Notes: a model not told the origin generated them from the letters alone. A DNA stretch of 64,000 bases from Anodontia alba (GCA_964016985.1 OZ024827.1:80985835-81049834), one strand, 5' to 3'. Positions 61,101-61,846 are shown, counted from the stretch's first letter. Made by a program: numbers and translations.

Positions 61101-61200
61101 ACGCTTTGAAATGTGTAACAAGTTCATGATTTTTCACTCTTCCTCCGTGTGAAAGCATAAAGTCTTTCACACTGTCTAACGTAAATTCACTGGCAGCCAT
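18404..61200 (-). CDS. sowah: SOWAH family ankyrin-repeat protein, complete 14-exon coding region
   Basis: I assembled this gene by hand from splice signals and protein similarity. The joined exons (61077-61200, 49918-49979, 42356-42607, 39059-39226, 36802-36852, 35512-35613, 31590-31601, 29048-29050, 27935-27937, 26465-26554, 25019-25021, 23562-23564, 20460-20532, 18404-18768) give 1311 nt, or 436 residues plus stop, with no internal stop. Residues 1 to about 75 form the SOWAH N-terminal winged-helix domain. Residues 80-220 are a polar linker containing [15 protein letters not shown], a motif I recall in the family. Residues 220 to about 335 hold LDPREKEW and ankyrin repeats with [22 protein letters not shown] and [12 protein letters not shown]. 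The function of this family is largely unknown. As I remember, the human paralogues (SOWAHA-D, formerly ANKRD43/56/57/58) are essentially single-exon, so this highly split structure is unusual. A transcript is needed to confirm the model. Confidence 0.87.
18870..19062. mobile_element. Family G hairpin MITE near the gene's last exon
   Basis: TTAACCCTTAAAGTACTAGT to GGCATTTTAAGTGTTAA. It begins about 100 nt upstream of the SOWAH exon 14 acceptor. Confidence 0.84.
19406..19646. mobile_element. GGCCCAG hairpin MITE, copy 3
   Basis: This is a full copy with an intact hairpin (GAGTAGCTTTTGCAGTGCAA core). The flanks are CAG (left) and CGG (right). It lies in SOWAH intron 13, between exons 13 and 14. 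Confidence 0.92.
20229..20411. mobile_element. Family D hairpin MITE near exon 13
   Basis: CTCCAGAGATAAGCAGGGGT to TTGAAAAGGTGCATTTACTG. It lies 49 nt beyond the donor of SOWAH exon 13. Confidence 0.85.
20460..20532 (-). CDS. sowah: SOWAH exon 13: ankyrin repeat ([12 protein letters not shown])
   Basis: This exon of 24 codons plus one base (residues 292-315 and the first base of 316) begins [20 protein letters not shown] and ends VQTF. It is a near-consensus ankyrin repeat core. The acceptor is TTTTTTCCAG|GGC and the donor is TTCA|GTAAGT (phase 1). It joins exon 14 to make Lys316 followed by ADPNIRD. Confidence 0.9.
20584..22131. mobile_element. Family F MITE split by the 322-bp tandem element
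   Basis: TTGATGCTTAGCACTCTGGG with hairpin CATGCAAATTGTCTCCAATG at 20679-20717 on the left; ATCATTTGTTGTCTGCTGAA to GAGTGGTAAAAATTAA on the right of the insertion. Confidence 0.86.
20752..22081. mobile_element. Tandem-repeat element (322-bp units) with GGGGGCATA ends
   Basis: It starts near CACTATGCCCCCAACTGC and ends with a small hairpin, CCAACTTCTTCGAAGTTGGG, followed by GGCATAA. Inside are about four units of 322 bp; GGAATCCATATATGAAATTT recurs near 20948, 21271, 21592 and 21914. A GGAC-rich microsatellite lies at about 21986-22030. It is inserted into a TTAA-type hairpin MITE whose two halves lie at 20584-20750 and 22082-22131. It is probably a Helitron-like or related non-autonomous element. 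Long reading frames here are repeat artefacts. Confidence 0.75.
22088..22272 (-). mobile_element. tRNA-derived SINE (family 2)
   Basis: The minus-strand head is CCAGGTGGCCAAGTGGTTAG with B box AAGTTCGAAGCCC, followed by GCAGAATTCAGCTCATGATG. Different head and body from family 1. Confidence 0.8.
22380..22650. mobile_element. Short Helitron-like/repeat element
   Basis: The minus strand begins ATAAGAGCTGTCGCAGGATA, similar in style to the ACAAGAGCTCTGCC start of the pearl-like element. The other end is TTGCCTGTATAGAAAAGTAC. No coding sequence. Confidence 0.5.
23118..23305 (-). mobile_element. tRNA-derived SINE (family 2)
   Basis: Head CCAGGCAGCTGAGCGGTAGG and GTTCGAATCTTGC; body GAAATTCAGCTCATGACTAT; tail near TAAAACACCAAACCATGATC. 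Confidence 0.82.
23562..23564 (-). CDS. sowah: SOWAH exon 12: 3-nt microexon GGG (Gly291)
   Basis: The transcript-strand sequence reads TCTATGCAG|GGG|GTAAGTGTT, with TTTTTTCTTATTTTTCATGC upstream. It supplies the first Gly of the [10 protein letters not shown] motif, and the second Gly opens exon 13. Because the exon and donor are all G, a shift by one or two bases is possible on paper. Only GGG with GTAAGT keeps phase 0 with a consensus donor. Confidence 0.74.
23826..23993. mobile_element. Family D hairpin MITE
   Basis: AGCTCTTTGATAAGTTGC to CTCTTATTTAGACCTATG; hairpin GTGAGTAATCATTAGAAGTG. Confidence 0.85.
24357..24568 (+). mobile_element. Family A hairpin MITE
   Basis: TTAATCTTTGTCATGCTGAA at the left and TTCAGCAGGACAAGGGTTAA at the right; the hairpin is diverged (GTCAACCCATCTGAATC). 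It is in the intron between microexons 11 and 12 of SOWAH. Confidence 0.88.
24705..24911. mobile_element. Family L MITE
   Basis: CACAACCTCTTTATAACACT to GTGTCATAAAGAGGTTGTAG form inverted ends. The interior has GTGTTATAGCCAAATAAAAA. Confidence 0.78.
25019..25021 (-). CDS. sowah: SOWAH exon 11: 3-nt microexon AAT (Asn290)
   Basis: The transcript-strand sequence reads GTATCATCAG|AAT|GTAAGTATA, with TATTTTTCTTTTCTTTTCAT immediately upstream. It adds Asn between VNVNQKT and GGYTPLHL. As I recall the family, VNVNxRSHGGYTPLH is aligned residue for residue only if both this exon and exon 12 are included. It is phase 0. Confidence 0.75.
25588..25806. mobile_element. Family F hairpin MITE
   Basis: TTAACTTTTATCACTCTTGT to CCCTACATGCTAAGTGTAA; hairpin CATGCAAATTGTCTCCTTAG near 25682-25722. 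Confidence 0.88.
26125..26441. mobile_element. Family F MITE split by a tRNA-derived SINE
   Basis: The left part, with GAAAACCTTAGGAGACAGTT, is interrupted at about 26238 and resumes at 26391 with ATTTCAAAATCTTGTCTGCT and GAGATGCTAAGCATTTAA. It ends 23 nt from SOWAH exon 10. Confidence 0.83.
26238..26391 (-). mobile_element. tRNA-derived SINE (family 2), inside a family F MITE
   Basis: Head TGGCTGAGTGATTAGTGCTC and GTTTGAATCCTGC; tail GACGTGAAACACCAATGTAT. Confidence 0.8.
26465..26554 (-). CDS. sowah: SOWAH exon 10: ankyrin repeat ([10 protein letters not shown])
   Basis: These 30 codons (residues 260-289) begin [20 protein letters not shown] and continue [10 protein letters not shown]. They cover the TxLHxAAxxG core and second helix of an ankyrin repeat, ending in the VNV hairpin strand. 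The acceptor is AAATTTCAG|ACT and the donor is ACA|GTAAGT. The exon starts only at T of TALHW, so the preceding G-H pair must come from elsewhere. It also ends before the N-G pair preceding GYTPLHL. A pogo-like MITE terminus begins about 15 nt upstream of the acceptor. Confidence 0.9.
26570..26960. mobile_element. Pogo-like MITE fragment abutting exon 10 acceptor
   Basis: ATGGTCAAATCTTGTTATCT starts near 26570, 16 nt from SOWAH exon 10. After the nested GGCCCAG element come TTGTTTAAACATGATAATCT and GTGGAAAAGAGGAGAAATTG. The right half is lost. Confidence 0.83.
26636..26877. mobile_element. GGCCCAG hairpin MITE, copy 4, nested in a pogo-like MITE
   Basis: This is a full 242-bp copy with CTG on both sides. 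It interrupts a pogo-like MITE (26570-26960): GAAAATCTGG on the left continues as TGGTCCTTGTTTAAACATGA on the right. The nested pair lies directly upstream of the acceptor of SOWAH exon 10. Confidence 0.93.
27146..27358 (+). mobile_element. Family A hairpin MITE
   Basis: TTAACCCTTGTCCTGCTGAA to TTCAGCAGAACTAGGATTAA; hairpin near 27260-27312. It lies in the intron between SOWAH microexon 9 and exon 10. Confidence 0.92.
27935..27937 (-). CDS. sowah: SOWAH exon 9: 3-nt microexon CAT (His259)
   Basis: The transcript-strand sequence reads CTTATAACAG|CAT|GTAAGTACA. Upstream is CATTTTTCTCTTTTCATA and a good branch-like GCTGAC. CAT gives His at the position where SOWAH and general ankyrin consensus have an aromatic or polar residue before TxLHxAA (GHTALHWAA). 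It is phase 0 and placed between the Gly microexon and the TALHW exon, as the family order requires. Confidence 0.76.
28495..28745. mobile_element. Repeat element with AGACGGA-rich end; second copy at 50440-50640
   Basis: ATTAGCAATCCCAAACCAGA, CAATGCACATACCAAGTTTG and GTTATCATCNGGAAATGAAA are shared between the two copies. Both end in GGACAGAC-type simple sequence. Reading frames here are not genes. Confidence 0.75.
29048..29050 (-). CDS. sowah: SOWAH exon 8: 3-nt microexon GGC (Gly258)
   Basis: The transcript-strand sequence reads AAATACAG|GGC|GTAAGTATC. A strong pyrimidine tract (CATTTTTTCTTTTTCATG) ends about 15 nt before the acceptor. GGC restores the Gly of the DFxSG(Y/H)TALHW motif. 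It lies in the correct intron between DFTS and TALHW and keeps phase 0. Without it and exon 9 the protein would read DFTS-TALHW, two residues short of the ankyrin consensus. The evidence is the splice signals plus the family fit, and there is no transcript. Confidence 0.76.
29165..29377. mobile_element. Family G hairpin MITE
   Basis: TTAACCAAAAAATTGCTGAT to CGGCACTTAATGGGTTAA; hairpin GTGAATTGTCTGCTAAGCAG. It lies 115 nt upstream of SOWAH microexon 8. Confidence 0.85.
30017..30233 (+). mobile_element. Family A hairpin MITE with an ATT-repeat expansion
   Basis: TTAACCCTTGCCATGCTGAA to TTCAGCAGGACAATGTTAA. A run of ATT triplets near 30088-30102 splits the usual AATCAG...TTACTTGACC. The central stem is short. 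Confidence 0.9.
30772..31078 (-). mobile_element. tRNA-derived SINE (family 1)
   Basis: Head: GCCTCGGTAGCTCAGTTGGA (A box) and CAGGTTCAACCCCCGCC (B box GGTTCAACCC). Body as in the other copies; tail TTGACCGGGCCGTAAAACCT. Confidence 0.88.
31262..31525. mobile_element. Family F hairpin MITE with internal 50-bp duplication
   Basis: TTGATGCTAAGCATGCTGGG to GAGTGATGTTGGTTAA. The segment GAAAATTGGCTTTGACNTTT occurs twice (31337 and 31384). Confidence 0.86.
31590..31601 (-). CDS. sowah: SOWAH exon 7: 12-nt microexon (DFTS)
   Basis: The 12-nt exon GATTTCACAAGT encodes residues 254-257. The acceptor is CCATTTCAG and the donor is GTAAGT. SOWAH proteins have an Asp-Phe-x-Ser/Thr-Gly-Tyr segment just before [10 protein letters not shown], and this exon supplies the DFTS part between ELARVK (exon 6) and the later G, H and TALHW. 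Phase is 0 on both sides, so skipping would remove four residues without a frameshift. The nearest MITE (near 31262-31525) is about 65 nt away on the downstream-intron side. Confidence 0.83.
31660..31872. mobile_element. Family F hairpin MITE
   Basis: TTAACACATAGCATACTATT to CCAGCATGCTACAGGTTAA; hairpin GTCTCCTCAGAGAC. Confidence 0.86.
32180..33133 (-). pseudogene. Tc1-like transposase relic
   Basis: Reading the minus strand from 33133 gives [20 protein letters not shown] and [10 protein letters not shown], the N-terminal helix-turn-helix of a Tc1-type transposase. After stops and frameshifts the catalytic part appears: [20 protein letters not shown] near 32570, [12 protein letters not shown] near 32467, [20 protein letters not shown] near 32360 and a C-terminal YINSMRRR near 32235. 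The order and spacing fit a nearly full-length but long-dead transposase. I could not fix the terminal inverted repeats. It is in the intron between SOWAH exons 6 and 7, beyond the 12-nt microexon. Confidence 0.85.
33373..33480. mobile_element. Hairpin element (family D-like core)
   Basis: GTATGTTGAGTGTACTCATT AGAATTGCC and its mirror. The flanks (ATACAGTCGAACATCAATGG at 33233 and CCATCGAGGTTATATGCAAA at 33588) suggest a larger pogo-like element, 33233-33608. Confidence 0.72.
34447..34635. mobile_element. Short GGGGCATAA-ended repeat; relative at 39531-39676
   Basis: AGAAATGTGTCCAAAGATCA, GATGCCCCTGCCTGAAAAAC, then TATGCCCTTTCCACCATTCT. The relative at 39531-39676 shares AGAAATGTGTCTAAAAGACA and TATGCCCTTTCCAACATTCT. 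Probably a small Helitron-like family. Confidence 0.65.
34755..34880. mobile_element. Hairpin MITE fragment (family D-like)
   Basis: ACACAAAAACCTATGTTGTG, ATTACCTCAGTGAGGCAAT and a rearranged right arm. Low conservation. Confidence 0.6.
35512..35613 (-). CDS. sowah: SOWAH exon 6: LDPREKEW and first ankyrin helices
   Basis: These 34 codons (residues 220-253) begin [20 protein letters not shown] and continue [14 protein letters not shown]. LDPxEKEW followed by a helical unit is the conserved entry into the SOWAH ankyrin repeats, and [13 protein letters not shown] is a degenerate first ankyrin helix pair. The acceptor is ATATTTCAG|CTC and the donor is AAG|GTAAGC, both phase 0. The strand was fixed by splice signals and family motifs. 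The plus-strand reading frame over the same bases is a shadow. Confidence 0.9.
35818..36048. mobile_element. Family F hairpin MITE
   Basis: TTAACTACACTTCGGGCATA to ACCCAGAATGCTAAGTGTTAA; hairpin CATGCAAATTCTCTCCAAAG with an A33 tract in the right arm. Confidence 0.87.
36173..36462 (-). mobile_element. tRNA-derived SINE (family 1)
   Basis: Head: GGCCTCCGTGGCTCAGTTGG and GGTTCGATCCCCACTGGGTC, with a near-perfect B box. It is the best-preserved head. Confidence 0.9.
36578..36790 (-). mobile_element. Family A hairpin MITE next to the exon 5 donor
   Basis: The copy is in reverse orientation, ending TTCAGGGTGACAATGGTTAA at 36790. SOWAH exon 5 ends at 36802, so the element begins 11 nt into the intron. 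Confidence 0.9.
36802..36852 (-). CDS. sowah: SOWAH exon 5: acidic linker ending GSGYVT
   Basis: These 17 codons (residues 203-219, [17 protein letters not shown]) lie in the linker just before the LDPxEKEW motif opening the ankyrin module. The acceptor is TTATTACAG|TCT and the donor is ACA|GTAAGT, both phase 0. The intron begins directly next to a TTAA-flanked MITE whose end lies 11 nt from the donor. Acidic DDD followed by a Ser/Gly run and a Tyr is, as I recall, typical for the family at this position. Confidence 0.84.
36920..37348. mobile_element. Family D hairpin MITE carrying GGCCCAG copy 5
   Basis: GCTACAAATAAGGCATTTTT, then the nested element, then the hairpin GTACTCATTAGAAGCACTGA and CCCTTCTTATCACATAG. 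Confidence 0.86.
36962..37203. mobile_element. GGCCCAG hairpin MITE, copy 5, nested in a TAAG-type MITE
   Basis: This is a full 242-bp copy, with CAG left and CTG right. It sits inside a MITE of the AAACATATGTTGTGGGTACT family (36920-37348): CCTAAAAGTA on the left continues with CTGATTTTT on the right. Confidence 0.92.
37500..37610. repeat. Imperfect palindrome (TTATACCATGG ends)
   Basis: TTATACCATGGTTCGTGTGC and GCGCAGAACCATGGTATAA are inverted, and GCGATAATGCACAAGCGTGA and TGCATTATCGCAC lie inside. Confidence 0.8.
37650..38012. mobile_element. Two adjacent family F hairpin MITEs
   Basis: The first (37650-37800) has a damaged hairpin. The second (37803-38012) starts ACTAAACATCAATTTTCAGC and has GTCTCCAACAAAGACAG as its loop. 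Confidence 0.82.
38440..38640. repeat. Imperfect 200-bp palindrome
   Basis: GATAAACCATGTTACTGATT and AATAATTATGGTTTATC at the ends; TTTGGTGACCTTTCACTGTC and its complement inside around CCAAACTCGGCTCCGCCTCA. Confidence 0.8.
38641..39058. other. SOWAH intron sequence, nothing recognised
   Basis: AT-rich intron between exons 4 and 5; no repeat family seen. Confidence 0.5.
39059..39226 (-). CDS. sowah: SOWAH exon 4: linker with [11 protein letters not shown] motif
   Basis: These 56 codons (residues 147-202) begin [13 protein letters not shown]. They contain [18 protein letters not shown], a short amphipathic basic/acidic motif that resembles the conserved mid-protein motif of SOWAH proteins. 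The rest is Ser/Lys-rich, ending [10 protein letters not shown]. The acceptor is TTTCTTTCAG|TCA and the donor is AAG|GTACTT, both phase 0. This donor is the weakest of the gene. Confidence 0.84.
39885..40240. mobile_element. Family F MITE carrying a family A MITE
   Basis: TTGCTGAGTTAAAATTTCAG and GCATTTCATGCAAATTGTCT left of the insertion; AGACTGCTGAATTTGCCCAT and GTGTTAG right of it. The second hairpin arm is missing. Confidence 0.83.
39983..40196 (+). mobile_element. Family A hairpin MITE nested in another TTAA-type MITE
   Basis: TTAA lies at 39983-39986 and 40193-40196. On the left is GCATTTCATGCAAATTGTCTCC of a second MITE family, whose end (GACTGCTGAATTTGCCCATA) is on the right, so this is a nested insertion. 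Confidence 0.92.
40365..40525. mobile_element. Family D hairpin MITE
   Basis: TAGCTCCATACAAGGCAC on the left; hairpin GTTGTTGGTACTCATTAGAA GCACC. The right part merges into the ACTTTTATATAGTAAAACTG subfamily. Confidence 0.8.
40981..41250. mobile_element. Family D' hairpin MITE (ATAGTAAAACTGGGGTTTAC subfamily)
   Basis: CCTATATAATTTTGACCCCC, then TAAAACTGGGGTTTACAGGG and a hairpin GTGGGTACTCGTTAGAACCG. Others of this subfamily lie at 40528-40740, 44765-45060 and 63757-63900. Confidence 0.84.
41403..41615 (+). mobile_element. Family A hairpin MITE
   Basis: TTAACCCTTGTCATGCTGAA to GTTCAGCAAGAGAAGGGTTAA-like end; hairpin near 41519-41570. Confidence 0.9.
41870..42081 (-). mobile_element. Family B hairpin MITE, loop deleted
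   Basis: The copy is in reverse orientation between TTAA at 41870 and 42078. The central GATCAGACTGCTCC stem is lost, leaving GTGTGGACCCGATCTGGATC. Confidence 0.86.
42138..42327. mobile_element. Family D hairpin MITE downstream of exon 3 donor
   Basis: GCGATAAGGCCTGTTTTTAA to CTCTTATCTGGAGCTATG. The hairpin is degraded. It is 29 nt from SOWAH exon 3. Confidence 0.84.
42356..42607 (-). CDS. sowah: SOWAH exon 3: end of winged helix and start of linker
   Basis: These 84 codons (residues 63-146) begin [17 protein letters not shown], the closing strand of the winged-helix domain and a basic tail. They continue into a Ser/Gly/Asp/Pro-rich linker ([20 protein letters not shown], then [13 protein letters not shown]) that is probably disordered. 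The acceptor is TTTGCAG|CAA and the donor is CTG|GTAATT, both phase 0. The exon is tightly enclosed by MITEs: one ends about 29 nt beyond the donor (near 42327) and another starts about 28 nt upstream of the acceptor (near 42635). Confidence 0.88.
42635..42841 (+). mobile_element. Family C hairpin MITE upstream of exon 3 acceptor
   Basis: GTTAAATGTCCTAAAATTTC to GTGTTCGAAATTTTAG; central hairpin near 42700-42740. It ends 28 nt from the exon 3 acceptor on the minus strand. Confidence 0.86.
42863..43025. mobile_element. Family D hairpin MITE
   Basis: The hairpin is GTTGTGGATACTCATTAGAA ... TTCTAATGAGTACCCACAAC with a short loop, ending CTTCATATTTGTATCTA. Confidence 0.82.
43026..43385. mobile_element. 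Large hairpin MITE related to 9800-10150
   Basis: ACCGTATTCAACCTAATTAC at the left and TTAGGTCGAATACGGTA at the right form terminal inverted repeats. The centre is GTTGTGGGTACTCATTTGAA TTGCC and its mirror. TA flanks are plausible. Confidence 0.82.
43391..43614 (+). mobile_element. Family C hairpin MITE
   Basis: GGTAAATGTCCTAAATTTTC to AAAATTTTACGACATTTACT; central GACTGCTCCTGAAGGAGTTG hairpin. Confidence 0.85.
44420..45350. mobile_element. Triple nest: family F-like MITE / TGCAGGCCTCCTAG element / family D' MITE
   Basis: A family F-like MITE (GTGCAGATGACAAATTCATG ... GTCTCCCAAGGAGAATAACT) is interrupted by a 757-bp element, 44507-45263, with 13-bp inverted ends GCAGGCCTCCTAG/CTAGGAGGCCTGC. 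This element is rich in AAAATATAGGTTTTT-type short repeats. It contains a family D' hairpin MITE at about 44765-45060 (GTAAAACTGGGGTTTACAGG). Confidence 0.84.
45411..45512. mobile_element. Near-perfect 100-bp palindrome (GCACATGACGTAAATATAA)
   Basis: CAGCGGGCACATGACGTAAA at the left is mirrored by TTTACGTCATGTGCCTGCCG at the right, with GATGCAACGTCATGACGTTG at the centre. It is a small hairpin MITE with almost no loop. Confidence 0.85.
45734..46848 (-). pseudogene. Mariner transposase, disrupted by an inverted duplication
   Basis: The N-terminal part reads from 46848 (or an internal Met near 46806, [20 protein letters not shown]) through a paired helix-turn-helix region ([22 protein letters not shown]) to the first catalytic motif [13 protein letters not shown]. 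At about 46169 it runs into a reversed copy of its own sequence. The C-terminal part resumes with [15 protein letters not shown], a stop, a one-base frameshift in the [12 protein letters not shown] region and then [20 protein letters not shown] to the stop at 45734. The residues expected before APAHTS, including the second catalytic Asp, are missing, so the protein is inactive. Confidence 0.92.
46029..46304. repeat. 136-bp inverted duplication inside the mariner
   Basis: The sequence 46169-46304 is repeated in reverse complement at 46029-46165, with a spacer of a few bases and only scattered differences. Both copies include ACAAAGAAGGTTTTGTATCT or its complement. The outer breakpoint falls where AATGG/CCCC is shared between the duplicated arm and the downstream APAHTS coding sequence. 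This suggests a fold-back template switch at microhomology. Confidence 0.9.
47112..47426 (-). mobile_element. tRNA-derived SINE (family 1)
   Basis: Head: GACCTCAGTGGCTCAGTTGG and GGGTTCAACCCCCACTGGGT. The tail reaches ACAAACAAAATTCTTAAATA. Confidence 0.88.
47431..47629 (-). mobile_element. Family A hairpin MITE abutting a SINE
   Basis: The copy is in reverse orientation, TTAACCCTCATCCTGCTGAA to CGGCATGACAAGGGTTAA. The hairpin arm is shortened. It begins a few bases after the tRNA-like head of the SINE at 47112-47426. Confidence 0.9.
48298..49636 (-). mobile_element. 5'-truncated non-LTR retrotransposon (LINE) relic
   Basis: The minus strand encodes reverse-transcriptase fragments in several frames. 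Near 49636 is [20 protein letters not shown], then [15 protein letters not shown]. After a gap follow [39 protein letters not shown] and, at the C-terminus, [30 protein letters not shown] and [12 protein letters not shown]. These are the palm, thumb and C-terminal parts of a LINE polymerase common in invertebrates. The 3' end (48299-48326) is a GAT-repeat tail, as in LINEs that end in simple repeats. Frameshifts and stops make it a fossil. It lies in intron 2 of SOWAH. Confidence 0.88.
48299..48326. repeat. ATC trinucleotide repeat (LINE tail)
   Basis: About nine ATC units. Read on the minus strand it is a GAT tail at the 3' end of the LINE relic. Confidence 0.92.
49918..49979 (-). CDS. sowah: SOWAH exon 2: winged-helix middle
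   Basis: This 62-nt exon completes codon 42 as Val (G+TG) and encodes residues 43-62, including [19 protein letters not shown]. That is the helix preceding the last strands of the SOWAH winged helix. The acceptor is a T-rich tract ending TTTTTTCAG and the donor is GAG|GTAAGA (phase 0). It lies 282 nt from the end of a LINE relic. Without this exon, exon 1 (phase 1) could not join exon 3 (phase 0) in frame. Confidence 0.87.
50192..50392. mobile_element. GGCCCAG hairpin MITE, copy 6, hairpin partly deleted
   Basis: This copy is 201 bp. The AGCTTTTGCANTGCAAAAGCT centre of the stem has been lost, leaving GTGAGTAGCAAAAAATTTC. CTG lies on both sides. Confidence 0.9.
50440..50640. mobile_element. 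Second copy of the 28495 repeat element
   Basis: TAACGATAATACCCCACATC and CACATACCAAGTTTGGTGAA; ends GATGGACAGACAACCAACGT. Confidence 0.75.
50640..50818. mobile_element. Family D hairpin MITE
   Basis: GTTGTGGGTACTCATTAGAA GCGCTTC and a shortened mirror, ending CTCTTATCTGGAACTATG. The left flank is another element ending near 50650. Confidence 0.82.
51030..51255. mobile_element. Family F hairpin MITE
   Basis: TTAAGCTTCAACACTCTCGG to CAGCATGGTAAGCGGTAAAA; hairpin GCAAACTGTCTCCTGAGACA GTTTGC. Confidence 0.86.
51838..52202. mobile_element. Family F MITE interrupted by a short insert
   Basis: TTAACTATTACCATGCTGTG with hairpin GTCTCCTATGGAGACAAC. About 52003-52147 (CTCGTTCAACATAACAAAAT ... CAGACGGAGGGGATAA) is foreign, and ATATTTCAAAATGTTGTCTG to CATTCTAAGCCTTAA completes the MITE. 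Confidence 0.82.
52198..52390. mobile_element. Family F hairpin MITE
   Basis: TTAACCATTACTACTCTATG on the left; hairpin CATGCAAATTGTCTTAGAAG. The arm GAGACAATTTGCATG is partly duplicated. The right end is lost. Confidence 0.82.
52460..52984 (-). mobile_element. tRNA-derived SINE (family 1), split by GGCCCAG copy 7
   Basis: The A-box end (CTTCAGTGGCTCATTCAGAT) lies at 52960-52984. The B-box end and body are at 52470-52705. Confidence 0.87.
52709..52948. mobile_element. GGCCCAG hairpin MITE, copy 7, nested in a tRNA-derived SINE
   Basis: This is a full copy with CAG on both sides. It interrupts the tRNA-like head of a SINE: CTAATCAC on the left and GCAGACGCGCATCTGAATGA on the right complete the head. 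Confidence 0.92.
53028..53157. mobile_element. Family D hairpin MITE, left end lost
   Basis: The hairpin GTTGTGGGTACTCATATCAA ... TTCTAATGAGTACCCACAAT is followed by ACCCTCTTATTTGGTGCTAT. Confidence 0.8.
53289..53532. mobile_element. GGCCCAG hairpin MITE, copy 8, diverged
   Basis: The inverted ends and CTG flanks are intact, but the interior differs (AAACTAACGCTGTCATTAGT, weaker hairpin). It is an older or distinct subfamily in intron 1 of SOWAH. Confidence 0.85.
53622..53814 (+). mobile_element. Family C MITE with deleted hairpin
   Basis: GGCAAACATCCTAAAATTTT to AAATTTTAGAATGTTTACTG. The central stem is reduced to GTCCGATCAGGATC. A truncated relative lies at 47826-47941. Confidence 0.78.
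53862..54107 (+). mobile_element. Family B hairpin MITE
   Basis: TTAACCCTTAAACTGCCAAT to GGCGTTTTAAGGGTTTA. The hairpin GACTGCTCCTCTAGGAGCAG is intact. Confidence 0.9.
54346..55290 (+). mobile_element. Tc1-like transposon relic, 5' half, interrupted by a hairpin MITE
   Basis: It opens with CACTGCTCAAAATAATTACA at 54348, which resembles the terminal repeat of Tc1-like elements. The plus strand carries [10 protein letters not shown] near 54507, then [18 protein letters not shown] and [19 protein letters not shown] (54990-55110), and after a frameshift [10 protein letters not shown]. This is the DNA-binding half of a Tc1-type transposase. The catalytic half is absent. A MITE (54696-54835) with a TAGGTACTCATTAGAAGTGC arm splits it. 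Confidence 0.72.
54696..54835. mobile_element. Family D-like hairpin MITE inside a Tc1 relic
   Basis: TTTCTCAAAGAAAGAAAATA, hairpin GTAGGTACTCATTAGAAGTG ... CACTTCTAATGAGTACCCAC, TTTTCTTTGTGAAATAAG. Confidence 0.85.
55300..56582. other. No gene recognised; diverged repeat
   Basis: CTACTGCTTTGATTNG..GAAAAAGTCTTG and TAATTTAGTTCTA occur at 55300 and again at 56515, which suggests an older repeat spanning this stretch. Pieces such as TAGGAGTCCCAGCC repeat locally (55590-55660). Nothing codes convincingly. Confidence 0.6.
56583..58008. repeat. Tandem segmental duplication, two units about 0.8 kb apart
   Basis: Unit 1 (about 56600-57258) and unit 2 (about 57430-58008) share ACGGGATAGATTCGATGG, GTACAGGCAATACACAATGA, TGCTTTAATTGCTC and ACTACCGCTTGCTTAGCAA, and end GAATAACACGTGG.GGACT. 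Unit 1 has a long T tract (56672-56722) absent from unit 2. No gene is recognised. Confidence 0.88.
58129..58174. repeat. TATC microsatellite
   Basis: About eleven TATC units. The surrounding 58010-58500 is rich in degenerate CTAT/CTGT motifs. Confidence 0.95.
58500..59040. other. SOWAH intron 1 sequence, nothing recognised
   Basis: AT-rich, no coding potential or window-internal repeat noticed. Confidence 0.5.
59040..59535. repeat. Cluster of short inverted/direct repeats (GGTACTGGACCTCTAG)
   Basis: GGCTAGTCATCCAGTACCGG, GGCTAGCCGTCCGGTACC, GGTCTGGTACTGGACCTCTA and GAGGTCCAGTACTGGACCTC lie close together. Several are palindromic around CCAGTACTGG. Confidence 0.75.
59630..60645. mobile_element. 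1016-bp TA-flanked MITE in SOWAH intron 1
   Basis: The terminal inverted repeats are CAGTGTAGCTCCAATATATT left and, in complement, CAGTGTAGCTCCAATACATC right. Both continue into GGTCC and TATCGCG motifs. TA lies at 59628-59629 and 60646-60647. The interior has no transposase. Confidence 0.88.
60650..61020. other. SOWAH intron 1, 3' of exon 1; nothing recognised
   Basis: A short open frame near 60737 ([18 protein letters not shown]) has no recognised similarity or splice context. TTGTAACTTG is duplicated near 60935-60950. Confidence 0.45.
61077..61200 (-). CDS. sowah: SOWAH exon 1: start codon and winged-helix N-terminus
   Basis: This exon encodes residues 1-41 and the first base of codon 42. 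The protein begins [16 protein letters not shown] and continues [20 protein letters not shown], which matches the start of the SOWAH winged-helix domain. The ATG at 61200 has a good context (GCC before it, G after it) and is where family proteins begin. The donor is AAAAG|GTGTGT (phase 1). A start-stop pair, ATGTAA, lies 20 nt upstream at 61221-61226. The transcription start cannot be placed from sequence. Confidence 0.88.
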
Positions 61201-61220
61201 GGCCAGGAAATGGAAACTGT

Positions 61221-61226
61221 TTACAT
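61221..61226 (-). promoter_or_regulatory. Possible start-stop upstream ORF (ATGTAA)
   Basis: On the minus strand ATG is directly followed by TAA, ending 20 nt before the SOWAH start codon. If the 5' UTR reaches this far, it would be a minimal start-stop element that can stall scanning ribosomes. The transcription start is not known, so the role is speculative. Confidence 0.3.
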
Positions 61227-61387
61227 ATTCACGGTGCAAACAAGAAAATGATCCAGATAATTTTATCCCAAATACATGTATTAGCTTTGACTAATAGGTG
61301 ACCGAGACAGTTTATCAACACGTTTTCAGGAGATCCTTAAGTGGCGTTAATTCACTATCTATCTTTACCGCCTGCCCGTCCGTCCGT

Positions 61388-61410
61388 CCATCTGTCTCTC
61401 TGTCTCTCTG

Positions 61411-61465
<55 letters not shown>

Positions 61466-61483
61466 ATATCTATCTATCTATCT
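61388..61483. repeat. TC and TATC compound microsatellite 5' of SOWAH
   Basis: CTGTCTCTC units run into TC and then TATC repeats. It starts 188 bp upstream of the SOWAH start codon. Confidence 0.95.
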
Positions 61484-61554
61484 GCCTTTCAGTAAGTCGA
61501 TCTATCAGTCAGTCAAATGATTATCAACATATCAGCCATCCAGGCAATCAGTCA

Positions 61555-61659
<105 letters not shown>

Positions 61660-61761
61660 ATTAAGTCGATCAATAAATCAGTCAAATAATTATCAACAAA
61701 ACCAATCAGGCTGTCAGTATTATGCCTGTAGATCGATCTTATGTATGCCTGTCTGTCTTTC

Positions 61762-61763
61762 CT

Positions 61764-61846
<83 letters not shown>

